Part shown: in pieces, positions 15,902 through 24,421 of the stretch
Layout: every line of letters begins with the position of its first letter
Numbering within the stretch: the stretch's first letter is position 1
Assembly: GCF_009569385.1 (NCBI RefSeq)
Contig: NZ_WBOF01000001.1
Span: forward strand, 4,329,501-4,393,500
Origin: Streptomyces kaniharaensis
GTDB lineage: Bacteria > Actinomycetota > Actinomycetes > Streptomycetales > Streptomycetaceae
Length of the DNA: 64,000 nt
Reading direction: 5' to 3'
The notes under the pieces: generated by a model
The model's database searches: none
Told to the model about the DNA's origin: nothing
Seen by the model: the letters and a program-made list of their open reading frames with translations, nothing else
Made by a program: the position numbers and the translations under genes

Positions 15902-16444
15902 TCACATTCCGCTCGGAGCGCCGGGGCCGGCCCCGCCGGACGCTCCCTCCTCCAGGCTCTTCAGCCGGTCTGCGAGCGCGAGGAGCATGTGCAGGCTGCC
16001 GTCGGACAGGCCGGAGGCGCGCTTGACCAGGCTGACGACCTCGGAGTTGCCGAGGGCCTGTCGGAGGTCGCCGAACTTGTCCAGCCGGTCCAGCTGTTCG
16101 TCCACGTCGGCGGTTCTGCTGTCGTCCAGGAAGTAGGCCGCGCCCTGCTGGATGCCGAAGCCGCGGCCGAGCCAGTCGAGGGTGTCGACGGTCGGGTTCG
16201 GGCTCTGGCCCTTCTGGGTCACCCCGTGGTGGAGGTTGCGGATGGTGTCCTTGGAGATGACGTCGCGGCCGGCCAGGGTGTTGATCCGGTCGGCGAGTTC
16301 GCGGTAGGTGGGGGGGCGTCCGCCGGCCCGGGCGGCCTCGCGGGCGAGCAGGTTCTCGATCTTGTCGGCGATGGCGCGGGCACGGCTGGGCGAACGGTCC
16401 GTACCGGCCGCGTCGCCGGGGCCGTTCGGCTGGTCTGCACGCAC
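15902..16444 (-). CDS. XRE-type helix-turn-helix regulator
   Basis: A 180-residue DNA-binding protein. The HTH is in PTYRELADRINTLAGRDVISKDTIRNLHHG, followed by TVDTLDWLGRGFGIQQGAAYF, the pattern of streptomycete XRE regulators paired with ImmA/IrrE-like partners. A second half (EQLDRLDKFGDLRQALGNSEVV and LHMLLALADRLKSLEE) is helical and may mediate partner contact. I chose the GTG at 16444 because it follows GGAGGGGCGAGC; an open stretch upstream lacks such a site. It is the first gene of the trio and the natural target of the ImmA/IrrE-like protein. Confidence 0.78.
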   Translation of the reverse strand: MRADQPNGPGDAAGTDRSPSRARAIADKIENLLAREAARAGGRPPTYRELADRINTLAGRDVISKDTIRNLHHGVTQKGQSPNPTVDTLDWLGRGFGIQQGAAYFLDDSRTADVDEQLDRLDKFGDLRQALGNSEVVSLVKRASGLSDGSLHMLLALADRLKSLEEGASGGAGPGAPSGM

Positions 16445-16520
16445 GTCGCTCGCCCCTCCGATCGATTGGGGCACCAACCTATCGCGAGCGGCGCGTCTGG
16501 GAACACGGTCTGCCGGAGGG

Positions 16521-17102
16521 CTACGGGTGGTCGAGTTCGGCGATCCGCATGATGCGGCCGTGCGAGTCAAGGACGACGTCGTAGGTGTTGCCGTAGCAGC
16601 CGTAGGGGGCGGCGGGTGCGCGGTCAGCGAGGCAGTCGTCGAGGTGGCCGAGCAGGTCGGGCAGCGGCACGGGCTTGGCCGGTTCGCCGTGCGGGCGGTC
16701 GACGAGGGTGGCGTCGACGCCGGCCGTGGCGAAGGTGTGGCGCTCGGGGCTGCCCACGGCCTGGTACCGGTCGGAGGCGCAGACGTACCGGGTGGCCAGG
16801 GCGGTCAGCTCGCCGGGCTCGTCGGCGATGACCTGGAGGACGCGGTGGCCGGGGCGCTCGCCCGCCTCGGTGCAGGCGTCGGTGGCGGACGCGCCCGACG
16901 ACGCGGTCGGGGCCTCGGCGGTGTCGTCGGGCGCGTCCGCCGGGGAGGCGAGGTCGTCGTCGTCCGTGTCGTCGATCTCGGCGGAGGCGGCCGCCACGGT
17001 GGGGTTGTCGTCCGCGGGGGTGCAGGCGGCGAGGCCGGCCGTGGCGGCGACCGCGGCGGTACACGCGAGCAGTGCGGTGAGCAGGATTCGGGGCGCGGCC
17101 AT
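16521..17102 (-). CDS. Lipoprotein, function unknown
   Basis: A 193-residue exported protein with a lipobox (LLTALLACTAAVAATAG then LAAC), so it should be lipid-anchored outside the membrane. An Asp/Ala/Ser-rich low-complexity linker follows, then a compact C-terminal domain with four Cys (around YVCASDRYQ, LDDCLADRAP and YGCYGNTYDVVLD). No family is recognised. It is read in the same direction as the HTH trio and lies 76 bases upstream of the HTH start. Whether it is co-transcribed with that trio is open. Confidence 0.7.
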   Translation of the reverse strand: MAAPRILLTALLACTAAVAATAGLAACTPADDNPTVAAASAEIDDTDDDDLASPADAPDDTAEAPTASSGASATDACTEAGERPGHRVLQVIADEPGELTALATRYVCASDRYQAVGSPERHTFATAGVDATLVDRPHGEPAKPVPLPDLLGHLDDCLADRAPAAPYGCYGNTYDVVLDSHGRIMRIAELDHP

Positions 17103-17164
17103 GGCACCAGTCTCCCCGACGGCGTGGCGGACGCGGACACCCGTGTACACGTGTGCGACGGGAC

Positions 17165-17202
17165 GCGTGGTTCTCCCGGCGGCGCGTGGTTCTCCCGGCG
17201 GC
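17165..17202. repeat. Perfect 19-bp tandem duplication
   Basis: GCGTGGTTCTCCCGGCGGC occurs twice head-to-tail in the gap between the kinase gene and the lipoprotein gene. Confidence 0.75.
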
Positions 17203-17239
17203 GGGTGGGGCCGAGCAAGGGAAGCAGGGACCGGCCTCG

Positions 17240-18259
17240 CTACGCGGCGACCGGCCGGGACGCCTCGTACGCCTCGCGCAGCCGGGCCCGCGCCCGGTCG
17301 TCGGCGCCGAGGCGGTCGAGGCCGAGCAGGGCCGCGCCGAGCACCGGCGGGGCGACGACGACCCGCGGCTCGGCCAGCGGCGCGGCCTCGGCGAGGCGGG
17401 CGGTGAGGTTGTCGAGCAGCAGCGGCTGCCGGGCGGCCAGGACCCCGCCGCCGAGCACCACCGGCGTGGGCACATCGAGGAGTTCGAGCCGGGTGAGTGC
17501 GACGACGGCGAGCCGGACGATCTCGTCGGCCTGCCGGTCGATCAGCTCCAGCGCCACCGCGTCCCCCTCGCCCGCGACCGCGAACAGCACCCGGACGATC
17601 TCGTGCAGCCGGGTGGCCGGCAGCTGCCCGAGGTGGACGGCCTCGGCGACGGCGCCGGCGCTGGGCAGGCCGAAGTGTTCGGCGATGGCCCGGGCGAGCG
17701 CGGTGGGCCCGCCGCGGCCGTCCTCGGACCGGACGGCGTGCCACATGCTGGTGCCGGCGAGTCCGGCGCCGCCGCCCCAGTCGCCGGTGAGCTGGCCGAG
17801 GGCGGGGAAGCGCGCGGTGCGGCCGTCCGGCAGCAGTCCGACGCAGTTGATGCCGGCGCCGCAGACGACGGCGACCCCGCGGGGGCCGTCGGTGCCGGCC
17901 CGCAGCAGGCCGAAGGTGTCGTTGACGGCGGTGTTGCCGGCGCCCCAGGGGTGGGATTCCAGTGCGGCGCGCAGCGCCTCCTCCTCGACGGGGAGGTCGG
18001 CGTTGGCGAGGCAGGCGCTGACGTGGCCGGTCAGGACGCCGCTCCAGGACGGGTACCCGGCCGCGGCGGCGGCCTCCTCGACGAGCGGGGCGAGGCCGGC
18101 GACGGCCGCCGCGCCGCCGATCCTCTGCGGTGCGAAGCCGCCGCCGCGGGCGGTGCCGCGGATGGTGCCGTCGGCGCCGATCAGGGCGACGTCGGTCTTG
18201 GAGTTGCCCGCGTCGATGGCGAGGACACCGGGCAGGAGCGGTTCGGGCTGGTGGGTCAT
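17240..18259 (-). CDS. N-acetylglucosamine kinase (BadF/BcrA family)
   Basis: A 339-residue ASKHA-fold sugar kinase. The phosphate-1 motif is LAIDAGNSKTDVALIGADG at the N-terminus, and GVAVVCGAGINCVG, GQLTGDWGGGAGLAG and VVLGGGVLAARQ are the adenosine and sugar-site elements of BadF-type N-acetylglucosamine kinases. It probably phosphorylates an amino sugar released from oligosaccharides in the cytoplasm. It is the last gene of the leftward sugar block, 79 bases after the GH4 gene, and fits with that gene in using imported aminosugar or glucoside substrates. Confidence 0.88.
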   Translation of the reverse strand: MTHQPEPLLPGVLAIDAGNSKTDVALIGADGTIRGTARGGGFAPQRIGGAAAVAGLAPLVEEAAAAAGYPSWSGVLTGHVSACLANADLPVEEEALRAALESHPWGAGNTAVNDTFGLLRAGTDGPRGVAVVCGAGINCVGLLPDGRTARFPALGQLTGDWGGGAGLAGTSMWHAVRSEDGRGGPTALARAIAEHFGLPSAGAVAEAVHLGQLPATRLHEIVRVLFAVAGEGDAVALELIDRQADEIVRLAVVALTRLELLDVPTPVVLGGGVLAARQPLLLDNLTARLAEAAPLAEPRVVVAPPVLGAALLGLDRLGADDRARARLREAYEASRPVAA

Positions 18260-18338
18260 CGGGTCCCCGCGGCTCGTACGTGCCCGGCCGTGGTCGTCGG
18301 CCGGGGATGGTCGGTCCGGCGGACCGGAACGGGGTGCG

Positions 18339-19640
18339 TCAGGCCCAGGCGAGGTGCTCGCGGTTGTGGGCGAGCAGCCGGTCCGTCAGCCGGTCGGCGA
18401 GCTCGATCCGGCCGACCAGGGGGTGGGCGAGCAGGGCGTCGAAGACGCGGTCGCGCCCGCCGTGCAGGGCGGCGTCGAGGGCGAGGTGCTCGTACGCCGT
18501 GACGGCGGCGATGAGCCCGGCGTACAGGGGCTCGACGGGCCGCTGCGGCAACGGGCGGACGCCGGCGGCGTCGACCTCGGCCGGGACCTCGACGACGGCG
18601 TCGTCGGGCAGGAACGGCAGCACCCCGTCGTTGCGCGTGTTGACGACCTGCACGGACGTCCCGCCACGCGTGCCGAGCAGCGCGGCGATCAGCTGGACGG
18701 CGGCCTCGGAGTAGAACGCGCCGCCGCGCCGGCCGAGCAGTTCGGGCTTGGTGTCGAGGACCGGGTCGGCGTACAGCTCCAGCAGCTGCCGCTCGATCTC
18801 GGCGACCCGCGCGGCCCGCGATTCCTGCGCCCTGAGTTCCTCGACCATCACGTCGTGCTGGTAGTAGTACCGCAGGTAATAGGACGGTACGACGCCGAGC
18901 CGTTGGAGGAGAGCCCGCGGCAGGCGCAGGTCCTCGGCGATCTCCGTGCCGTACGCGGACAGCAGCTCCGGCAGCACCTCCCGTCCACCACCGGCACCTG
19001 GCGCGTCGAGCAGGGTGACCCCGCGCTCCCACGTCAGGTGGTTGAGCCCGACGTGGTCGAGCCGGATCAGCTCCGGGTCCACGCCGAGGTGCGCCGCGAA
19101 CCTGCGCTGGAGGCCGATCGCGACGTTGCACAGGCCGACGGCCCGGTGCCCGGCGCTGTGCAGGGCCCGGGTGACGATGCCGACCGGGTTGGTGAAGTCG
19201 ACGATCCAGGCGCCCGGGTTGATCCGGCGCACCGTCTCGGCGATGTCCAGCACCACCGGGACGGTGCGCAGCGCCTTGGCGAGTCCGCCGGCGCCGGTGG
19301 TCTCCTGGCCGACGCAGCCGCACTCCAGCGGCCAGGTCTCGTCCCGATGGCGGGCGGCCTGCCCGCCGACGCGCAGCTGGAGCAGCACGGCGTCGGCGTC
19401 CGCGACGCCCGCCCCGACGTCCACGGTCGTCGTGACGACCGCAGGGTGGCCCTGCCCGGCGAAGATCCGCCGGGCCAGGCCGCCGATCAGCTCCAGCCGA
19501 TCGGCGGCCGGGTCGATCAGCACCAGCTCGCCGACCGGCAGAACGTCCCGCAGCCGGGCGAGGCCGTCGACCAGCTCCGGGGTGTACGTCGAACCGCCGC
19601 CGACGACGGCCAATTTGAGGGTGGACCCGAGTGCGGACAT
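18339..19640 (-). CDS. GH4 family 6-phospho-beta-glucosidase
   Basis: A 433-residue NAD- and metal-dependent glycosidase. The Rossmann motif is KLAVVGGGSTYTPELVDGL; VVLDIAETVRRINPGAWIVDFTNPVG, the metal-ligand Cys in AVGLCNVAIGLQ and the His in DHVGLNHLTWERG are all present. YYLRYYYQHD and NDGVLPFLPDDAVVEVP complete the family pattern. Its ATG overlaps the stop of the preceding chimeric gene by one base (TGATG), so translation is coupled. In related streptomycetes this gene follows the sugar ABC transporter; here that transporter is largely missing. Confidence 0.9.
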   Translation of the reverse strand: MSALGSTLKLAVVGGGSTYTPELVDGLARLRDVLPVGELVLIDPAADRLELIGGLARRIFAGQGHPAVVTTTVDVGAGVADADAVLLQLRVGGQAARHRDETWPLECGCVGQETTGAGGLAKALRTVPVVLDIAETVRRINPGAWIVDFTNPVGIVTRALHSAGHRAVGLCNVAIGLQRRFAAHLGVDPELIRLDHVGLNHLTWERGVTLLDAPGAGGGREVLPELLSAYGTEIAEDLRLPRALLQRLGVVPSYYLRYYYQHDVMVEELRAQESRAARVAEIERQLLELYADPVLDTKPELLGRRGGAFYSEAAVQLIAALLGTRGGTSVQVVNTRNDGVLPFLPDDAVVEVPAEVDAAGVRPLPQRPVEPLYAGLIAAVTAYEHLALDAALHGGRDRVFDALLAHPLVGRIELADRLTDRLLAHNREHLAWA

Positions 19641-20482
19641 CAGCCCTTGACCCCTGTCAGTGTCACGCCTTCGACGGAGGCCTTCTGTGCGAAGAAGAAG
19701 AGGACGATCACCGGCGCCATCACGAGGAGGGTGGCGGCCATGGTGAGGTTCCAGTTGGTGTGGTGCGCGCCCTTGAAGGACTCCAGGCCGTAGGAGAGGG
19801 TCCAGGCGGCGTGGTTCTCGCTGGCGTAGATCTGCGGGCCGAAGTAGTCGTTCCAGCAGGAGAAGAACTGGAACAGGGCGACGGCGGCGATGGCCGGCCG
19901 GGCCATGGGGAGGACGACGCGCAGCAGGGTGCGCAGATCGCCGCAGCCGTCCATGCGGGCCGCCTCGGCGTACTCCCTGTAGTAGAGGCCGAAGGCGTCG
20001 CCGAGCAGCGGCAGGGTGCACTGGTTGCCGTGGAACTGCGTGTAGTCGAGCATCGCGGCCGGGAAGGTCCGGGCGGCGTCGATGCCGCTCCTCGCCAGCA
20101 GGGGCTTGAGGTCGACGAAGGCCCTGGTCGAGCAGAACACGCCGACGTTGTTGGTGGTGAAGGAGGAGACCACGTCCGGGGCGTCGTCGCCGCCGGCCCG
20201 CAGGGCCTGGTTGACCTTGTCGTCCGCGATGTTGCCGACGGCCCTGACGTGGATGTTCGGGTGGGCCTTCTCGAAGGCGGCGATGTTGTCGTCGATCGCC
20301 TTCACCTCGTTGTCCTGGCTCCAGCCGTGCCAGAAGGTGATGGTGACGTCCTTGCCGCTCGCCGCGTCGTCGTTGCCGCCCGCCTCGTTGCTGCCGGTGC
20401 AGGCGGTGGCGAGCAGCGCGAGGACGGCGCTCCCGGCGGCGGCGATCGTGCGGCGGCCTCTGCGGGCGGTTGTGGAGTGCAC
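19640..20482 (-). pseudogene. Chimera: sugar-binding lipoprotein front fused in frame to MalG-type permease end
   Basis: One uninterrupted 280-codon frame encodes two unrelated protein halves. Residues 1 to about 168 are a lipoprotein signal (LALLATAC) and the first lobe of an extracellular sugar-binding protein (VTITFWHGWSQDNEVKAID, PDVVSSFTTNNVGVF, PLLGDAFGLYY). From about residue 171 the protein is the end of a MalG-type inner-membrane permease, including the EAA loop (AEAARMDGCGDLRTLLRVV, LPMARPAIAA) and the closing TLTGVKG. The join is near base 19970. The binding protein's second lobe, the first permease gene and the front of the second permease are gone, so no working transporter is encoded. 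A single in-frame deletion explains this. It is not a normal gene, even though it can be translated. Confidence 0.85.
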
Positions 20483-20584
20483 TTCGAGGACCTCCTGGGG
20501 GTGCGCGGGCAGGCGCCATCGCCTCGTCGCCCGCGTCCGGGGTGGGGGAGAGGTGGGTGCGGGTGCGGGTGCCAGGGGGAGCGC

Positions 20585-20682
20585 CGGCGGGTGGACGTCG
20601 GCGGGTGGACGTCGGCGGGTGGACGTCGGCGGGTGGACGTCGGCGGGTGGGCGTCGGCGGGTGGGTGTCAGTGGGTGGAGAA
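20585..20682. repeat. 14-bp minisatellite, six to seven copies
   Basis: Four exact copies of CGGCGGGTGGACGT, then two with one or two changes and a more diverged seventh. The array fills the gap downstream of the ROK gene and its sixth and seventh copies run through the ROK stop codon (20668-20670). Confidence 0.85.
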
Positions 20683-21867
20683 GACCGCCTCGCGGGCGGT
20701 GGCCACGGCGCGTTGCAGGGCACCGAGCAGGACGGGTGAGCCGACCAGCGCGCTGCTGCGCACTTCCGGCCGCGCCATGGACAGCCGGGCCAGTTCGTCC
20801 TCGACGAGGGCGCGCAGTCTCGTCCCGCCCGCGCTCGGCACCGCGCCGGAGAGGACCACCAGTTCGGGGTCGACGACGGCGACGATCACGGCGAGTCCGA
20901 CGGCGAGCCGGCCGGCCAGCTCGGCGAGGAACGCGTCGCCGGCGCCCGGGGTCTCCAGGGCCCTGGCGATCGCGTCCTCGGCGGTGGGCGCACCGAGCCC
21001 GTATCGGCGGGCCAGCGCCCGGACGGCGGGTGCGCCGACGAGGTCCTGGAACCCGCCGGAGTTGCGGCGGCGCACGTCCCGTACGACCGGCGAGCCGGGC
21101 ACCGGCATGTAGCCGACCTCGCCGGCGCCGCCGGTGAAGCCCCGGTGCAGCCGGCCGGCGATGACGATCGCGGCGCCGGTGCCCGCGCCGGCCCAGAGCA
21201 GGACGAAGTCCTCCGAGCCCCGCGCCGCGCCGCAGGCCTGTTCGGCGACGGCGGCGAGGTTCACGTCGTTCTCGATCGACACCGGCGCGCCGATCGCCTC
21301 GGACAGCTCCTCGACCAGCCGCGGCGAGTGCCAGCCGGGCAGGTGGGAGGCGTAGCGCAGCTTGCCGGTGACCGGGTCGGGGGCACCGCCGACGCCGATC
21401 ACCACGGTGTGCAGGGCGCGGTCGGCGATCCCGGCCTCCCGGACGGCCCCGGCGACGGCCGCGGTGACCCGGGAGACGGTCTCGGCGGCCGGGGTGCCCT
21501 TCACCGGCACGACGTGCTCGGCGAGCGTGGTACCGGTGATGTCGGCGACGGCGACCCGGATCTCGCCGGTGGTCACGTCCAGCCCGGCGACGTGACCGGC
21601 GGCCGGATTCACCTGGTACAGCTGCGCGTTGGGGCCCGGCCCGCCCGCGCTGGTGCCCACCGGCAGGACCAGCCCGGCCGCCTCCAGGCGCGCCAGCAGC
21701 TGGGAGGCGGTGGGCTTGGAGAGCCCGGTGAGGGTGCCGATCTGGGTGCGGGAGAGCGGGCCGTTCTCCAGCAGCAGTTCGAGGGCGGCGCGGTCGTTGA
21801 TGGCGCGCAGGAGGCTGGGGGTGCCGGCGAGGGGAGCCCTGGCGGTCGTCTTGATCACGTGCGTCAC
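20668..21867 (-). CDS. ROK-family transcriptional regulator without zinc motif
   Basis: A 399-residue repressor-type ROK protein. The N-terminal winged helix is ALELLLENGPLSRTQIGTLTGLSKPTASQLLARLEAAG; the ROK part includes VAGLDVTTGEIRVAVADITG, VIGVGGAPDPVTGKL, PVSIENDVNLAAVAE and LLWAGAGTGAAIVI. The Cys-rich zinc site usual in ROK proteins is absent: GGAGEVGYMPVPG is followed by a Cys-free stretch. I chose the GTG at 21867 after GAGGAGGATC. It is the first gene of the leftward sugar block and should control it. A candidate operator lies 70 bases upstream of its start. Confidence 0.87.
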   Translation of the reverse strand: MTHVIKTTARAPLAGTPSLLRAINDRAALELLLENGPLSRTQIGTLTGLSKPTASQLLARLEAAGLVLPVGTSAGGPGPNAQLYQVNPAAGHVAGLDVTTGEIRVAVADITGTTLAEHVVPVKGTPAAETVSRVTAAVAGAVREAGIADRALHTVVIGVGGAPDPVTGKLRYASHLPGWHSPRLVEELSEAIGAPVSIENDVNLAAVAEQACGAARGSEDFVLLWAGAGTGAAIVIAGRLHRGFTGGAGEVGYMPVPGSPVVRDVRRRNSGGFQDLVGAPAVRALARRYGLGAPTAEDAIARALETPGAGDAFLAELAGRLAVGLAVIVAVVDPELVVLSGAVPSAGGTRLRALVEDELARLSMARPEVRSSALVGSPVLLGALQRAVATAREAVFSTH

Positions 21868-21936
21868 GTGCGGATCCTCCTCTTCCGGCCGCCGGGCGGG
21901 AGACGGTTCGGTGCTTCCGGGCGCTCCCCGTGAACT

Positions 21937-21953
21937 GTTAGGAAACTTTCCAG
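21937..21953. promoter_or_regulatory. Candidate ROK operator
   Basis: GTTAGGAAACTTTCCAG, with GGAAA/TTTCC half-sites either side of the central C, just upstream of the ROK gene. Sites of TTAGGAAA-TTTCCTAA type are what I recall for ROK proteins of sugar operons in streptomycetes; the right half here is imperfect. Confidence 0.5.
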
Positions 21954-22042
21954 TCGTTCGTGAAGGACCGTACGGTCTCCGTCGGTGGGGTGTCAATGGC
22001 CCTTCGCGCGGAGAGTGCCGAAGCGTGACCCGCGCAGCACGA

Positions 22043-22074
22043 AGCCCCGCCCCCATCGGAGTGGGAGCGGGGCT
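22043..22074. terminator. Hairpin terminator of the MscS gene
   Basis: A 14-base stem (AGCCCCGCCCCCAT with two wobble-type differences) around a CGGA loop, 16 bases after the MscS stop. Confidence 0.65.
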
Positions 22075-22089
22075 CTCGTACTCGGTGCG

Positions 22090-23250
22090 CTACGGCCTGG
22101 TGAGGTCGTCGCTCGCCGGCTTCGGGAGCGGTATCGGCTCCGTCGCCCTGTACCGCGCCGAGGTCGGATCGGCCAGCGAGGACGGCGGCGACGGATCCGC
22201 CGCGAGGGCGAACGAGACGCCGGTGGCCGTCGCCTCCTCCTTGACCTTGATACCGGCCACGTCGAAGGCCGACTTCAGCCGCTGCCGCAGTGCACGCGCC
22301 ACCACCGGGGCCTTGCCCGGAGCCGTCCGCGCCTCGACGCGCATCATCACCGAGTCCGCCGCGACCGACTCCACGCCCAGGATCTTCACCGGCTCCCAGA
22401 CCAACTCGTCGTACGGGGTCTCCTTGGCCAGCGCCTCGGCCGTCTCCAGGATCAGGTCCTCGGCCCGGACGAGGTCCTCCTTGTACCCGACCTGGACGTC
22501 CACCGTCGCGGTCGACCAGCCCTGGCTCATGTTGGCGATCCGCTTCACCTCGCCGTTGCGGATGTACCAGATCTCGCCGCCCGCACCGCGCAGCTTGGTC
22601 ACCCGCAGGCCGACCTCCAGCACCGTGCCGGTGGCCACCCCGGTGTCGATCTCGTCGCCGACGCCGTACTGGTCCTCCATGATCATGAAGACCCCGGAGA
22701 GGAAGTCCGTGACCAGGTTGCGGGCACCGAAACCGATCGCCACACCGGCCACACCGGCGCTCGCCAGCAGCGGCGCCAGGTTCACCCCCAGCGCGGCGAG
22801 CACCATCAGCGCCGCCGTGCCCAGGATGGTGAACGAGGCGACGCTGCGCAGCACCGAGCCGATCGCCTCCGACCGCTGCTGGCGCCGCTCCGTGTTGACC
22901 ACCCCGGTGTTGGCGAGCAGCCCGCCGATCCGGCTCGGGTCGTCGTGGCTCTCGTGCGAGCGGGCCATCCGCGCGATCAGCTGGGTGATCAGCTTGCGCA
23001 CCACGGCCCGCAGCACCAGGGCCAGGACGATGATGAAGACGATCCGGACCCCGGAGGCCAGCCACTCCTGCCAGTGCGTGTCGAGCCAGCTGGCGGCCTG
23101 CTTGGTGGTGTCGCTGACCTCCTGCGTGCTGGTCGGGATCCGCAGATCAAGCTGCGGCAGCGGCGGCGCGGTCGGATTGGGACTCGGCGTCGCAGGGGAG
23201 GTGAGCGCCGGGGACGCGTCGGCGAGGCCGGTGGCGCCGGAGCGGAACAC
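22090..23250 (-). CDS. MscS-family mechanosensitive channel
   Basis: A 386-residue membrane protein. After a Pro-rich N-terminus come a first membrane segment (GVRIVFIIVLALVLRAVV), a second (SFTILGTAALMVLAALGV) and the pore-lining TM3 pattern LLASAGVAGVAIGFGARNLVTDFLSG. The beta domain has EDQYGVGDEIDTG, TVLEVGLRVTKLRG and GEIWYIRNGEVKRIAN, all MscS hallmarks. Such channels release solutes on hypo-osmotic shock. The GTG at 23250 follows AGGAAGG. It diverges from an HNH gene and is followed by its own terminator. Confidence 0.9.
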   Translation of the reverse strand: MFRSGATGLADASPALTSPATPSPNPTAPPLPQLDLRIPTSTQEVSDTTKQAASWLDTHWQEWLASGVRIVFIIVLALVLRAVVRKLITQLIARMARSHESHDDPSRIGGLLANTGVVNTERRQQRSEAIGSVLRSVASFTILGTAALMVLAALGVNLAPLLASAGVAGVAIGFGARNLVTDFLSGVFMIMEDQYGVGDEIDTGVATGTVLEVGLRVTKLRGAGGEIWYIRNGEVKRIANMSQGWSTATVDVQVGYKEDLVRAEDLILETAEALAKETPYDELVWEPVKILGVESVAADSVMMRVEARTAPGKAPVVARALRQRLKSAFDVAGIKVKEEATATGVSFALAADPSPPSSLADPTSARYRATEPIPLPKPASDDLTRP

Positions 23251-23678
23251 GTGCGGGACCTTCCTGGCAGAGGGCGTGGCGGGGCCCGCGCCGCGGCAAG
23301 CTCGGCCCACGGACCGTCGGCCCAGCCTATCGGGCCCGGAACCGACACCCGGACACGCCACAAGGCGCACGGAACGCGCCGGACGCCCCGTCAACGCCCC
23401 GGTGCGCTCCTGCGGACACCCGCCCCACCAGCGCTCCGACCGGCCGCTCCGCCCCTCCGGAGGGCACTGCGGAGGCCCTCGGGTGCAACCGGACGTACCC
23501 CCGGGCATATCGGGTATGACGGAAACCACATCCGGAGATCACGTCAGGTCCGTTACACAGGAGTGGTGGCGCCGTACAAAGGCGTAAGGCGACACTGGGG
23601 GAGATCACTCACCCGTTGGGTGATCCAACCGCTCGTCCCGGCGCGAGCCACGCGCCGCAGGCGTCCAAGGAGGCATCC
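23251..23678. other. Divergent intergenic region between MscS and HNH genes
   Basis: These 428 bases carry no convincing gene. They hold the leftward MscS promoter and the upstream region of the HNH gene, including a small inverted repeat TCACCC-GTT-GGGTGA at 23608-23622. Confidence 0.5.
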
Positions 23679-24323
23679 GTGCCGCATGTCCTGGTCCTCA
23701 ACGCGTCCTACGAGCCACTCGGCGTCGTATCGATGCGCCGCGCACTCATCCTGGTCCTCAACCACAAGGCGGTCAGCCTGGAGGACTCGGGAGTCACTCT
23801 GCACAGCGCCACCAGCGCCCTTCCGGCGCCGTCCGTCGTCCGACTGACCCGCTTCGTGCGGGTCCCGTTCTGCGGGCCCGTCCCGCTCACCCGCCGGGCT
23901 CTGTTCGCCCGCGACCACGGCCGCTGCGTCTACTGCGGGGCCGCCGCCACCAGCGTCGACCACGTCATTCCGCGCAGCCGGGGCGGCCAGCACCGGTGGG
24001 ACAACGTCGTGGCGGCCTGCCGCCGCTGCAACCACACCAAGGCCGACCGCCACCTCACCGAACTCGGCTGGCGGATGAAGCGACCACCCGCCCCGCCCTC
24101 CGGCCTCGCCTGGCGGATCATCGGCACTGGGATCAAGGACCCGCGCTGGCGGCCCTACCTGGAGCCGTACGGCGGAGCCGACCAACTGCGCGCCCCGCAG
24201 TGGGGCGAGTACGAGCACCACGACCTGACCTCGCCGAACCACTCCGTCCCGATCGGCCGGGCGCACGCCGCCCACACCGCCCCCGTCCGCCGCGGCGAGC
24301 AGCCGGAACCGCTCTCCGCCTGA
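23679..24323 (+). CDS. HNH endonuclease domain protein
   Basis: A 214-residue protein with a compact N-terminal domain (VLVLNASYEPLGVVSMRRAL) and an HNH nuclease core: CVYCGAAATSVDHVIPRSRGG, then WDNVVAACRRCNHTKADR. The CxxC pairs bind structural zinc and DH/N/H form the catalytic site. Proteins of this type are chromosomally conserved in actinomycetes and are not obviously mobile; their target is unknown. The GTG at 23679 follows AGGAGGCATCC. A strong terminator separates it from the convergent GH84-like gene. Confidence 0.88.
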   Translation: MPHVLVLNASYEPLGVVSMRRALILVLNHKAVSLEDSGVTLHSATSALPAPSVVRLTRFVRVPFCGPVPLTRRALFARDHGRCVYCGAAATSVDHVIPRSRGGQHRWDNVVAACRRCNHTKADRHLTELGWRMKRPPAPPSGLAWRIIGTGIKDPRWRPYLEPYGGADQLRAPQWGEYEHHDLTSPNHSVPIGRAHAAHTAPVRRGEQPEPLSA

Positions 24324-24370
24324 CCCCGCTCCACAAGGGCTTGCCCGTCATATCACCCGGTACGCCTCAT

Positions 24371-24407
24371 GGGCCGCCGCGCACCCCACCGGGGAGCGCG
24401 GCGGCCC
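24371..24407. terminator. Bidirectional hairpin terminator
   Basis: A 17-bp stem with one mismatch (GGGCCGCCGCGCACCCC) around ACC, between the convergent HNH and GH84-like stops. Confidence 0.75.
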
Positions 24408-24421
24408 GCCGTCCGGGACGG

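Noticed and set aside
16308..19793. Plus-strand open frame of over 1100 codons
   Set aside because: Antisense shadow of the lipoprotein, kinase and GH4 genes, caused by high G/C; no domain and implausible composition.
19640..20482. A genuine novel fusion protein of binding protein and permease
   Set aside because: Both halves are incomplete relative to their families, and the parts between them in normal operons are missing, so a deletion product is much more likely.
20585..20682. Possible CRISPR array
   Set aside because: Units are 14 bp and directly adjacent without spacers, so this is a minisatellite. The 15-bp arrays fail for the same reason.
20668..21867. A ROK sugar kinase instead of a regulator
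   Set aside because: It has a clear N-terminal winged helix and lacks the zinc motif typical of ROK kinases.
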